A stretch of DNA of 32,500 nucleotides, from assembly GCA_018677555.1 (NCBI GenBank), contig JAHHOT010000180.1, positions 1 to 32,500 on the forward strand. The letters run 5' to 3'. Shown here piece after piece: positions 22,965 to 29,941 of the stretch. Position 1 is the stretch's first letter. Every line of letters begins with the position of its first letter. A model generated the notes under the pieces. It was not told the origin of the DNA and did no database searches. It saw only the letters and a list, made by a program, of their open reading frames with translations. Source of the stretch: Gammaproteobacteria bacterium (lineage in GTDB: Bacteria; Pseudomonadota; Gammaproteobacteria; Steroidobacterales; Woeseiaceae). The translations under genes were made by a program, and so were the position numbers.

Positions 22965-23639
22965 ATGGACGCAACCGCGCTCATCCTCGACTTCGGCGGA
23001 GTGATCTCCAGGACAATTTTTGAAACCCACCGGGACACCGAGAAGGCGCTCGGCCTGCCGCCCGATTCGCTAACCTGGCGCGGCCCGTTCGATCCCGAAT
23101 CCGACCCACTGTGGGCTGCGATGCAGCGCGACGAAATCAGCGAACGCGAATACTATGCGAGGCGTACCGCCGAGGTCAGCGCGATGCTCGACGCCGGCTG
23201 GACCGAAATGTCGCAATTTATTCGTGCGGCGCGTGGCGCGGACCCGGCCTCGATAGTGCGGCCCGAGGCCGTTGCAGCAATCAACGCTGCAAAACGCGGT
23301 GGACACAAGCTTGCCATTCTGTCGAATGAGCTGGACCTGTTTTACGGCGCGGGTTTTCGCGACAGTCTTCCGCTACTCGGCGAATTCGACGTCATCTACG
23401 ATGCAACGCACACCGGCATTCTGAAGCCGAGAGCGCGCGCGTATCGTGACTGCCTCGAACAGCTGTCAGTAACGGCGAATCGATCGGTCTTCGTGGATGA
23501 TCAGATGCGCAACATTCGCGGCGCCAAGGCCGTAGGTATGTACGCCATTCATTTCGACGTTACCCGACCCGCCGAGAGTTTCGCCGAAGCTCTCAAGAAT
23601 CTGGACGAACTGAAGGAACGAGACAATGCGCCCCCCTGA
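22965..23639 (+). CDS. HAD superfamily hydrolase
   Basis: The track ORF at 22932 begins within iclR. ATG 22965, just after the iclR stop (TGACATG), gives a 224-aa protein starting MDATALILDFGGVISR. HAD motif I is D9 in DFGGV, where the second acidic residue of DxD is Gly, as in several epoxide-hydrolase-N-type or haloacid-dehalogenase-like members. Motif II is SNE in KLAILSNELDL, motif III is the Lys in GILKPRARAY and motif IV is VFVDDQMRNIRGA. An alpha-helical cap follows motif I. It is probably a small-molecule phosphatase or dehalogenase-type hydrolase. The loss of the DxD general acid makes a standard phosphatase less certain. Its last 14 bases overlap the aminotransferase gene. Confidence 0.85.
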   Translation: MDATALILDFGGVISRTIFETHRDTEKALGLPPDSLTWRGPFDPESDPLWAAMQRDEISEREYYARRTAEVSAMLDAGWTEMSQFIRAARGADPASIVRPEAVAAINAAKRGGHKLAILSNELDLFYGAGFRDSLPLLGEFDVIYDATHTGILKPRARAYRDCLEQLSVTANRSVFVDDQMRNIRGAKAVGMYAIHFDVTRPAESFAEALKNLDELKERDNAPP

Positions 23640-24978
23640 GTTTTTCAGCGAACACAACGCCCGGCATTTCTGGCATCCGATGGCGCACCCCGCCGAGATG
23701 CAAAGCCACCCGCCCAAAGTCATTGCGAGCGCCGAAGGCGTGCATGTTACGGATGTCGACGGGCACCGGGTTCTCGACGCCGTGGGCGGTCTCTGGAACG
23801 TCAATCTCGGCTTTTCCAACCAGGCGATCAAAGACGCCATGCGCGACCAGCTCGAACGAATGCCGTATTACTCGGCATTTCGCGGCACGTCCAACACCGC
23901 AGCGGTCGAGTTGTCATTGATACTGCGAGAATGGTTTGAACCGGACGGACTGACGCGCGCATTTTTCAGCTCGGGCGGCTCGGATGCGGTTGAAACCGCG
24001 CTGCGCCTGGCGCGCCAGTATCACCGCGTGCGCGGTCAGCTCGACCGGACCAAGTTCATCAGTCTCAAGCAGGGCTACCACGGCACGCATTTTGGCGGGG
24101 CATCCGTCAACGGAAACGCCAAGTTCCGCCGCAACTACGAGCCCATGCTGCCGGGATGCTTCCACATTCCTGCGCCCTGGACCTATCGTAATCCGTTCGA
24201 CGAACAGGATCCCGCCCGTCTCGCCGAATTGTGCGCCGGACTGCTGGATGCTGAAATCAGGTTCCAGAGCCCGGACACGGTTGCCGCCTTTATCATGGAA
24301 CCCGTACTCGGCGCCGGCGGCGTCATTCCACCGCATGAGTCTTTCATGCCGATGGTGCGGGAAATATGTAATCGGCACGGCGTGTTGTTGATCGCCGACG
24401 AAGTCATCACGGCTTTCGGCCGCACCGGCGCGTGGACCGGGTCACGGCTGTGGGGCGTGCAGCCGGACCTGATGTGTACCGCCAAGGGCATCACGAACGG
24501 CTATTTCCCGTTCGGCGCAACAATGATCTCGGAAAAGGTCGCCGCCGCCTTTGAGGGCAACAAGGACGGGTTTGGCGCGATCGGGCATGGCTACACCTAC
24601 TCCGCTCACCCGGTCGGTGCTGCCGCAGCGATCGCCACGCTTGCCGAAACGGAACGCCTGCAGGTCGCGGAGAATGCACGGCATCGCGGAAAAGAGCTGA
24701 TCGCGGCATGCCGCGGAATGCAGGACCGCCAGGAAATCATCGGCGACGTCCGCGGGCAAGGGCTGATGGTTTGCCTCGAACTGGTGTCCGATCGCGATAA
24801 CAAAACACCGATGGACAAGAAGCGTGTGGACGCCATATTCGAACAGGCGTACGCTGACGGCGTGATGATTCGGGTCTCCGGCAACAACGTAATTTTGTCG
24901 CCGTCGCTGATCGTGACCGATGGCAATATCAGGACGATTGCCGAGACGATCGAAGCTGCAATACGAAAAACGGCCTGA
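23626..24978 (+). CDS. Class III aminotransferase (omega-amino acid:pyruvate type)
   Basis: A 450-aa PLP enzyme. The opening FFSEHNARHFWHPMAHP is typical of the omega-amino acid and beta-alanine aminotransferase group, and FFSSGGSDAVETALRLARQY is the phosphate-binding region. IADEVITAFGRTG (Asp258) and CTAKGITNGYFPFGA (Lys287) are the PLP aspartate and Schiff-base lysine, and GHGYTYSAHPVGAAAA is the class III end motif. It moves an amino group from an omega-amine or amino acid to pyruvate or a similar acceptor, giving an aldehyde. The divergent aldehyde dehydrogenase could take that aldehyde on. It is followed after 5 bp by the Tm-1-like gene. Confidence 0.93.
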   Translation: MRPPEFFSEHNARHFWHPMAHPAEMQSHPPKVIASAEGVHVTDVDGHRVLDAVGGLWNVNLGFSNQAIKDAMRDQLERMPYYSAFRGTSNTAAVELSLILREWFEPDGLTRAFFSSGGSDAVETALRLARQYHRVRGQLDRTKFISLKQGYHGTHFGGASVNGNAKFRRNYEPMLPGCFHIPAPWTYRNPFDEQDPARLAELCAGLLDAEIRFQSPDTVAAFIMEPVLGAGGVIPPHESFMPMVREICNRHGVLLIADEVITAFGRTGAWTGSRLWGVQPDLMCTAKGITNGYFPFGATMISEKVAAAFEGNKDGFGAIGHGYTYSAHPVGAAAAIATLAETERLQVAENARHRGKELIAACRGMQDRQEIIGDVRGQGLMVCLELVSDRDNKTPMDKKRVDAIFEQAYADGVMIRVSGNNVILSPSLIVTDGNIRTIAETIEAAIRKTA

Positions 24979-24983
24979 CCCGC

Positions 24984-26222
24984 ATGGCTGCTCCGACAAT
25001 TCTCCTGATCGGCACTGCCGATACGAAATCGGACGAAATGCTCTACCTCGCCTCCGTGCTTGAATCCGCAGGCGCAATCCCGGCAATAATGGATGTCGGC
25101 GTGCTCGGCGACCCGCCTTTCGAGCCACAGTACTCCAAACACGACGTAGCCGGCGCGATCGGAATGAGCAATCAGGACATCATTGACCTGGGCGACGAGA
25201 ACCGCGCAATGGTCAGGCAGGCAGCAGGCGCCGCCAGGCTGGCTGGCCAGCTCGCCGGCGACAACAGAATCCACGGCATGCTGGCCATCGGCGGATCGAT
25301 GGCCACCGACCTGGCGCTGGACGTCGCCGAAGTGCTGCCGCTCGGGTTTCCGAAGTTCATCGTCTCGACCGTCGCGTTCTCCTCCATTCTGCCACCGGAA
25401 CGTATTTCTCCGGACGTGATGATGATCCTGTGGGCGGGGGGCTTATATGGCCTTAACTCGGTGTGCCGCACGGTCCTCAGCCAGGCCGCCGGTGCAGTCG
25501 TCGGTGCCTGCAAGAGCGTGGAACTGCCAGCGCAGCAAAAGCCGCTGATCGGCATGACGTCACTCGGCAAATCCACCCTGAAGTACATGGTGCGGCTGAA
25601 GCCGGAGATCGAAAAACGCGGTTACGAGCTGGCGGTATTTCACACGACCGGTATGGGCGGTCGTGCCATGGAGGCGCTGGCCACAAAGAAGAAGCTCGCG
25701 GCCGTTCTTGACTTCTCGCTGATCGAAGTCAGCAATCACCGTCATGGCTCCGTCATCAGCGCGGGCAGCAATCGTCTCGAGGCCGCCGGCGCCGCCGGCG
25801 TACCGCAGATCGTGGCGCCGGGTGGAGTGACTCTCGTCGATTTTCGCACCTGGGCCGACGTTCCACCTCGTTTTGCAGACCGGGAAGTGCATACGCACAA
25901 TCGCCTGATCGCCTGCGCGAAACTGACCTCGGAAGAGCGCGTTGAATCCGCACGTTGCATCGCCGAAAAACTGATGAAAGCGACCGGACCGACGGCGTTC
26001 ATCATGCCACTGCAGGGTATTGACGAATGGGACAGGAAAGGCGGGCCGTTTCACGACCCCGCCGGCCTGGCCGCATTCGCTGCGGAAATCCGTAACCGCG
26101 TGAAGCCACCGGTGGAGCTGGCCGAAGTCGACGCGCACATCAACGATGCCGCGTTTGCAGATTGCGCACTGGAAATGCTGGACCGCTGGATAGCCGACGG
26201 TAAAGTAACAAGCGTACGCTAG
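24984..26222 (+). CDS. Tm-1-like ATP-binding protein (UPF0261)
   Basis: A 412-aa member of the UPF0261/Tm-1 family, named from the tomato mosaic virus resistance protein Tm-1 and present in many bacteria with unknown metabolic role. The family opening ILLIGTADTKSDEMLYLASVLE is at residues 5-25, followed by GMLAIGGSMATDLALD, GMTSLGKSTLKYMVRLKPEIE and FHTTGMGGRAMEAL. The C-terminal block PLQGIDEWDRKGGPFHDPAG and EVDAHINDAAFADCALEML is also characteristic. The TIM-barrel (PEP-hydrolase-like) partner that often follows this domain is not in the window. Cotranscription with an aminotransferase and a HAD protein suggests a carboxylate- or amine-handling ATP-dependent step, but this is inference. 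Its stop overlaps that of the convergent glycosyltransferase as CTAG. Confidence 0.88.
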   Translation: MAAPTILLIGTADTKSDEMLYLASVLESAGAIPAIMDVGVLGDPPFEPQYSKHDVAGAIGMSNQDIIDLGDENRAMVRQAAGAARLAGQLAGDNRIHGMLAIGGSMATDLALDVAEVLPLGFPKFIVSTVAFSSILPPERISPDVMMILWAGGLYGLNSVCRTVLSQAAGAVVGACKSVELPAQQKPLIGMTSLGKSTLKYMVRLKPEIEKRGYELAVFHTTGMGGRAMEALATKKKLAAVLDFSLIEVSNHRHGSVISAGSNRLEAAGAAGVPQIVAPGGVTLVDFRTWADVPPRFADREVHTHNRLIACAKLTSEERVESARCIAEKLMKATGPTAFIMPLQGIDEWDRKGGPFHDPAGLAAFAAEIRNRVKPPVELAEVDAHINDAAFADCALEMLDRWIADGKVTSVR

Positions 26223-27343
26223 AACGACAGCCGTTTCGCCTGCTCGCCGGCGAGCACATTGAGGTATGTCGACCAGTAGTCTTCCGCCATGCGCTTTACC
26301 CCGAACCTGCTCGAGGTCCTGGCAGCGCTGGCCCCGAGTCGACGCAACAGCGCATCGTCGTGTGCAAGCCGGGAGATAGCCGCGGCAATTTCCTCCGCTG
26401 ATTCCGTCGGCACGAGCAGTCCATTCACTTCGTTCTGCACGATCTCGGGTATGCCGCCGACGTCGCTGGCGATCACCGGCCGCGCGCTGGACATCGCGTC
26501 GAGTATGGTCGAACCCAGGGCTTCGAAGCGCGACGGTTGTACCAGCACATCCATCTCCTCGTACAGTTCCGCCAGGTCGTCCTGCCAGCCGTTCAACCGC
26601 ACGTTCGGCAGGCCCGCGCACAGGGCCTGCAGCCGGCCGGCATCCGGACCATCGCCGGTGATGACCAGCTCTACCTGTGGGCAACTGCCCAGCAACCGTC
26701 GGGCGACATCAACCAGCAGATCCTGCCCTTTGGTGGCGAAATGAATCGTCCCGATACAGCCAACGACGAAATAGCGATTCGGGCATTCACCACGCCGTTG
26801 GCTGGTGGAAGTACTGACGCAATCGGGGATGGTCGAGACGCTTTGGTGGCTCAGGTAGGCTTTCATCACCGCCGATACGCGGTCGGACACACCGACAACG
26901 CGTGAGGCCCGGGAGAACGACCAGCGCGTTGCGAAATTTACTTTAGGGACGATCGCGGAGCGGCGTGTGACGACGAACGGTATTCCGCGATGTGACAGGA
27001 GCGCACCCGCCGCAACGCCGCTATCGCTGTGCACATGCACGATGTCAGCATGACGGGCGGCTCGCGCCGCCGCCAACGCTGAATTCGACGTCGCGACAAT
27101 CGCGACATCATCAAGCCGTGCCGCAGCCTCCGCCACCGCCGTGCCACGTCGCACGACGACGGTTTGCACAAGGCCGTCGCAAACCGGTTCACGTGCAAGC
27201 GCGCGAACGAGCGCCAGCATCTGGCGCGGACCGCCGCGCATTTCGGCGGTCAGGTCTATGTGCGCAACGCTAAGTTGACAGGCGACGTCGCACGCGTCAA
27301 CGCCGTCGACCGGGTGCGTTTGCTGTTGGGCTCCTTCCAACAC
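26219..27343 (-). CDS. Glycosyltransferase family 4 protein
   Basis: A 374-aa GT-B glycosyltransferase. The N-terminal half has AHIDLTAEMRGGPRQMLALV and DIVHVHSDSGVAAGALLSHRGIPFVVT (donor/acceptor cleft). The C-terminal half has GTIHFATKGQDLLVDVARRLL, LVITGDGPDAGRLQAL, NVRLNGWQDDLAELYEEMDVLVQPS and RFEALGSTILDAMSSARPVIASDVGG, the GT4 nucleotide-sugar site. The usual E-x7-E pair reads E-x7-D here. It transfers a sugar from an activated donor, probably to a surface glycan or lipid. The GTG start at 27343 is uncertain. An SD-like GGAAGGAG lies just inside the frame, but no good in-frame start follows it. Confidence 0.9.
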   Translation of the reverse strand: MLEGAQQQTHPVDGVDACDVACQLSVAHIDLTAEMRGGPRQMLALVRALAREPVCDGLVQTVVVRRGTAVAEAAARLDDVAIVATSNSALAAARAARHADIVHVHSDSGVAAGALLSHRGIPFVVTRRSAIVPKVNFATRWSFSRASRVVGVSDRVSAVMKAYLSHQSVSTIPDCVSTSTSQRRGECPNRYFVVGCIGTIHFATKGQDLLVDVARRLLGSCPQVELVITGDGPDAGRLQALCAGLPNVRLNGWQDDLAELYEEMDVLVQPSRFEALGSTILDAMSSARPVIASDVGGIPEIVQNEVNGLLVPTESAEEIAAAISRLAHDDALLRRLGASAARTSSRFGVKRMAEDYWSTYLNVLAGEQAKRLSF

Positions 27344-27346
27344 TGA

Positions 27347-28021
27347 TCAAAACCGATAGTTGAGCGACAGTGACAGCCCCAATGGCGACAACTTGTCGAC
27401 ACTGCGGCTCTCGCCACTGACACGTTCAATGATTTGCATATCGACGAATTGATGCTCGACGCGGCCGGCGGCGACAATGGACCAGTGCGGCGAAAATGCA
27501 AAAGCGGCACCCGCCGAAACCCCGAGGTGGATACCGACCCCGGTTTCAACATGCAGATCGTAGCGACGGCCGTTTGCCTGCTCGCCCGTCAAGCCGGAGA
27601 CAGCACTGACACCAAGCCCGATGCCCGCGTCCCAGAACCAGTCGATGCCCCGATCCAGGTCCCGCCGGCGCTTGCCGAGCGCGGTCGCGAACACCACCGT
27701 CCGGGCAGGCACATGCGCGTAGGGATCGACCAGGTCGTAACGATAGGAATCGAGCGAGAACACGACAAACCAGTCGTCCGCAACGTGATAACGCCAGCGA
27801 ATTCCCGCACCCACCATCGCATCGGTCACCGAGTCCCCCGCATGCAAGACCGACGCACGGACGCCCACTTCGCTGTTTCCGGTTTCGGCCCGGGCAACAT
27901 ACGGCTGATGCAGGACGAGCAGCAGCAACGCCAGCCACGGCGTCGCCGGGTGGGCGCAGCCCCTGGGTGCGAACCCGCGTCCGCTGCTGCACCGCAACAT
28001 TTTTGTTGTCAGGTAGCTCAC
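27347..28021 (-). CDS. Outer-membrane beta-barrel-like protein
   Basis: A 224-aa protein with an N-terminal export signal (TPWLALLLLVLHQPYVARA, about residues 28-46, cleaved before ETGNSEVG). The mature chain is a series of alternating hydrophobic strands with aromatic edges (AGIRWRYHVADDWFVVFSLDSYRYDL, DAGIGLGVSAVSGL, ETGVGIHLGVSAGAAFAF), and it ends LSLSLNYRF with a terminal Phe, the signature of outer-membrane barrel assembly. It fits a small 8-stranded barrel of the OmpA/OmpW kind. I do not recognise a specific family. It lies just upstream of the glycosyltransferase (3 bp from its stop to the GTG), so the two are co-transcribed. It is divergent from the ECF sigma gene. Confidence 0.75.
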   Translation of the reverse strand: MSYLTTKMLRCSSGRGFAPRGCAHPATPWLALLLLVLHQPYVARAETGNSEVGVRASVLHAGDSVTDAMVGAGIRWRYHVADDWFVVFSLDSYRYDLVDPYAHVPARTVVFATALGKRRRDLDRGIDWFWDAGIGLGVSAVSGLTGEQANGRRYDLHVETGVGIHLGVSAGAAFAFSPHWSIVAAGRVEHQFVDMQIIERVSGESRSVDKLSPLGLSLSLNYRF

Positions 28022-28102
28022 ACCTCTCTTTGACGTTATTTGTCCGAATTCCGGTCGGGGTTTCGAAGCGGCTATCGCAGCAACGACGGCTGGCAGGCAA
28101 TA

Positions 28103-28128
28103 TGCTGTAATCAGAGGAGATTACTGCA
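28103..28128. promoter_or_regulatory. Inverted repeat with embedded ribosome site ahead of the ECF sigma gene
   Basis: TGCTGTAATC (28103-28112) and GATTACTGCA (28119-28128) pair at 9 of 10 positions around AGAGGA. The loop plus first arm base forms AGAGGAG, a strong Shine-Dalgarno. In RNA a hairpin would expose or sequester it. On DNA it could be an operator. Confidence 0.5.
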
Positions 28129-28169
28129 TGCAGGCGACCGGTTTTCCGCCGGCACAACGTCAAACCTAG
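28128..28169 (+). CDS. Candidate 13-codon leader ORF ahead of ECF sigma factor
   Basis: ATG 28128 follows AGAGGAG with good spacing and opens MQATGFPPAQRQT, ending at TAG 28167-28169. The last base of the stop is the first base of GTG and is followed at once by the sigma ATG (TAGTGATG). The sigma gene itself has no visible ribosome site, so it may be read by ribosomes that terminate here. It is too short for the ORF track, and codon use cannot test a peptide this size. Confidence 0.45.
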   Translation: MQATGFPPAQRQT

Positions 28170-28171
28170 TG

Positions 28172-28801
28172 ATGGCAAAGGGACGCAAAGCAGTCGTCTA
28201 CCTGGATGACAAGCGCCTGGCCGCTCGGGTTCGTAGCGGCGATGAAGAGGCGTTTCGCCAGTTTTTCGACGACAACTACGACCGCCTCTATCGTTTTGCG
28301 CTTACACGGCTCAAAAACGACATAGACGCGGCGGAGGACATCGTGCAGCTCAGTTTTTCAAAAGCGCTGGCGAAACTCCATACCTACAAGGCGGAGTCCC
28401 AGCTGCATACCTGGCTCTGTGCGATCTGTCGTAATGATATTGGCGACTGGTATCGCAAGCAGGGTCGATACGAGGAGCGGATCGTGCTGGTCGAAGATCA
28501 ACCGGCTATTCAAGCGGCAATTGACTCTTTTCGCGCACCGGCAATTGACGATCCCGTACTCAGTTTTCAGCGCACCGAAGCCGCCAGGCTGATCCAGGTA
28601 GCACTCGATCGCCTGCCGCCGAAATACGGCAACGCACTCGAATGGAAATACGTAGAGGGCTATTCATCAAGGGAAATCGCGGAGCGACTGAACATCGGCG
28701 TGGAAGCCGCACAGTCACTGCTGGCACGCGCGAAGCGCGCATTTGCCGACGTTTACGGGGCGCTCGCAAGCGCCAGCAATGAATCCGCAAGTCGAGGCTG
28801 A
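28172..28801 (+). CDS. ECF-type RNA polymerase sigma factor (FecI-like)
   Basis: A 209-aa sigma factor. The track begins at TTG 28040, but conserved sequence starts only at LAARVRSGDEEAFRQFF. ATG 28172 (or GTG 28169) directly after the leader ORF is more plausible. Region 2 is seen as RLYRFALTRL, AAEDIVQLSFSKALAKLHTY and SQLHTWLCAICRNDIGDWYRK. Region 4 is LDRLPPKYGNALEWKYVEGYSSREIAERLNIGVEAAQSLLARAKRAF, with the helix-turn-helix for the -35. Regions 1 and 3 are absent, as in ECF factors. With the downstream FecR-like and STN-TonB receptor genes it forms a cell-surface signalling set, presumably transcribing the receptor gene. Confidence 0.93.
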   Translation: MAKGRKAVVYLDDKRLAARVRSGDEEAFRQFFDDNYDRLYRFALTRLKNDIDAAEDIVQLSFSKALAKLHTYKAESQLHTWLCAICRNDIGDWYRKQGRYEERIVLVEDQPAIQAAIDSFRAPAIDDPVLSFQRTEAARLIQVALDRLPPKYGNALEWKYVEGYSSREIAERLNIGVEAAQSLLARAKRAFADVYGALASASNESASRG

Positions 28802-28805
28802 AGGA

Positions 28806-29807
28806 ATGTCGAACAAAGATATTGACGACAAACACGAGGATATGCTGAGCGAACTGTTCGAACACGCATCGCCTCGCCCGCAACCATCCAGCGACGCGCG
28901 TGCACGTACGTTTGCCGCCCTCCATGGCGAATGGCAGGCGCTATCGGCCCGCCGTCGCAACAGGCAGCGGATCATGCAATGGAGCGTCGCGGCGACGGTC
29001 ATGATTGCTGCAGTGCTCGGTTTTCGCAGCATGGATAGCGGCGCGCCAACGACCACAATTCCGGTGGCGCAGATCAATCGAATCTCCGGCGATGAGGTCT
29101 TTATCAACGATCGGCGGATCGATAGCGCTGCGCAAGCCGCTGCGACGATTCGCGTCCTGCCCGGCGATACGCTGCGGGCAGGTCCCGACTCGCTGGTGGC
29201 GCTCGGCTGGTCCGGCGGTGGATCGCTGCGAGTGGCGCCGAACACGACCATCCGGTTTCAGTCCAGCGAGGCAATTCGCCTGCGCGCCGGCAGCCTGTAC
29301 TTCGATTCGCGGCCGTTTGGCCAGGCGGCCAGGCCGGATCTGACATTCACTGTTGACACGCGATTTGGCCGCATCAGCCATATTGGCACGCAATTCATGC
29401 TGCGGCAGGACGCCACGCAGCTGTCTGTGAGCGTGCGCGAGGGCGAGGTGCAACTCGCGGGTCCGAATGTCGACGTGGCGGTACGCAGCGGCGATGAAAA
29501 AATCCTGCATGCAAACGGCGACTTCGACCAGCGCGCCATCGATGCGGACGATCCACGCTGGCGCTGGGCAAGCGACATTGCTCCCGAGGTCGAATTCAGC
29601 CGCCTGAAAATCGATGACATCCTGCAATGGGCCGGGCGGGAAACGGGGAGGACGGTCATTTACAGGACCAGCGCCGTGCGCGCGGTCGCAGAAAGAGAGT
29701 CTGCTTTCGGTCTGGACGGGCAATCACCGGAGCATGCGCTCCAGCTCATTCCGGGGATGACCGGTTTAAGTGCCACTACCGGCAACGGCAGGATCGTCGT
29801 CGAATAA
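28806..29807 (+). CDS. FecR-family anti-sigma factor
   Basis: A 333-aa inner-membrane protein. The track start (28743) lies inside the sigma gene. I chose ATG 28806 because GAGG at 28794-28797 is properly spaced. ATG 28779 is an alternative. Residues 1-57 are a cytoplasmic sigma-binding stretch, 58-75 one transmembrane helix (MQWSVAATVMIAAVLGF), and about 105-205 the FecR beta domain (GDTLRAGPDSLVALGW, TVDTRFGRISHIGTQFML, VSVREGEVQLAG). The last 70 residues (SRLKIDDILQWAGRETGRTV ... ALQLIPGMTGLSATTGNGRIVVE) look like a short secretin/TonB N-terminal (STN) domain. It would hold the sigma factor until the receptor signals. Confidence 0.88.
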   Translation: MSNKDIDDKHEDMLSELFEHASPRPQPSSDARARTFAALHGEWQALSARRRNRQRIMQWSVAATVMIAAVLGFRSMDSGAPTTTIPVAQINRISGDEVFINDRRIDSAAQAAATIRVLPGDTLRAGPDSLVALGWSGGGSLRVAPNTTIRFQSSEAIRLRAGSLYFDSRPFGQAARPDLTFTVDTRFGRISHIGTQFMLRQDATQLSVSVREGEVQLAGPNVDVAVRSGDEKILHANGDFDQRAIDADDPRWRWASDIAPEVEFSRLKIDDILQWAGRETGRTVIYRTSAVRAVAERESAFGLDGQSPEHALQLIPGMTGLSATTGNGRIVVE

Positions 29808-29941
29808 GCGGCGTAAAATGTGGGGGCGTATCAAAGATATCGGATCTTTTTCGGCGCATACTTGGCCGGGCTTCCGCATTCGAGGTGCGCTAACGTTACT
29901 GCGCGGAGTCGCGGCCTGTTGCTGGGCGCCGGGGAGTTGAG
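29808..29941. promoter_or_regulatory. Spacer between fecR and TonB receptor, with a small hairpin
   Basis: The 134-bp gap is noncoding. AAAGAT (29833-29838), a 5-bp loop and ATCTTT (29844-29849) followed by TT make a weak hairpin that might attenuate readthrough. The region probably also holds the receptor promoter, presumably ECF-dependent. I cannot point to its -35/-10. GGGGAG before ATG 29942 is a good ribosome site. Confidence 0.4.

Noticed and set aside
25560-26684. 374-aa minus-strand ORF across the Tm-1 and glycosyltransferase genes
   Set aside because: It crosses the convergent CTAG junction of two supported genes and is Arg/Gly-rich without any family pattern.
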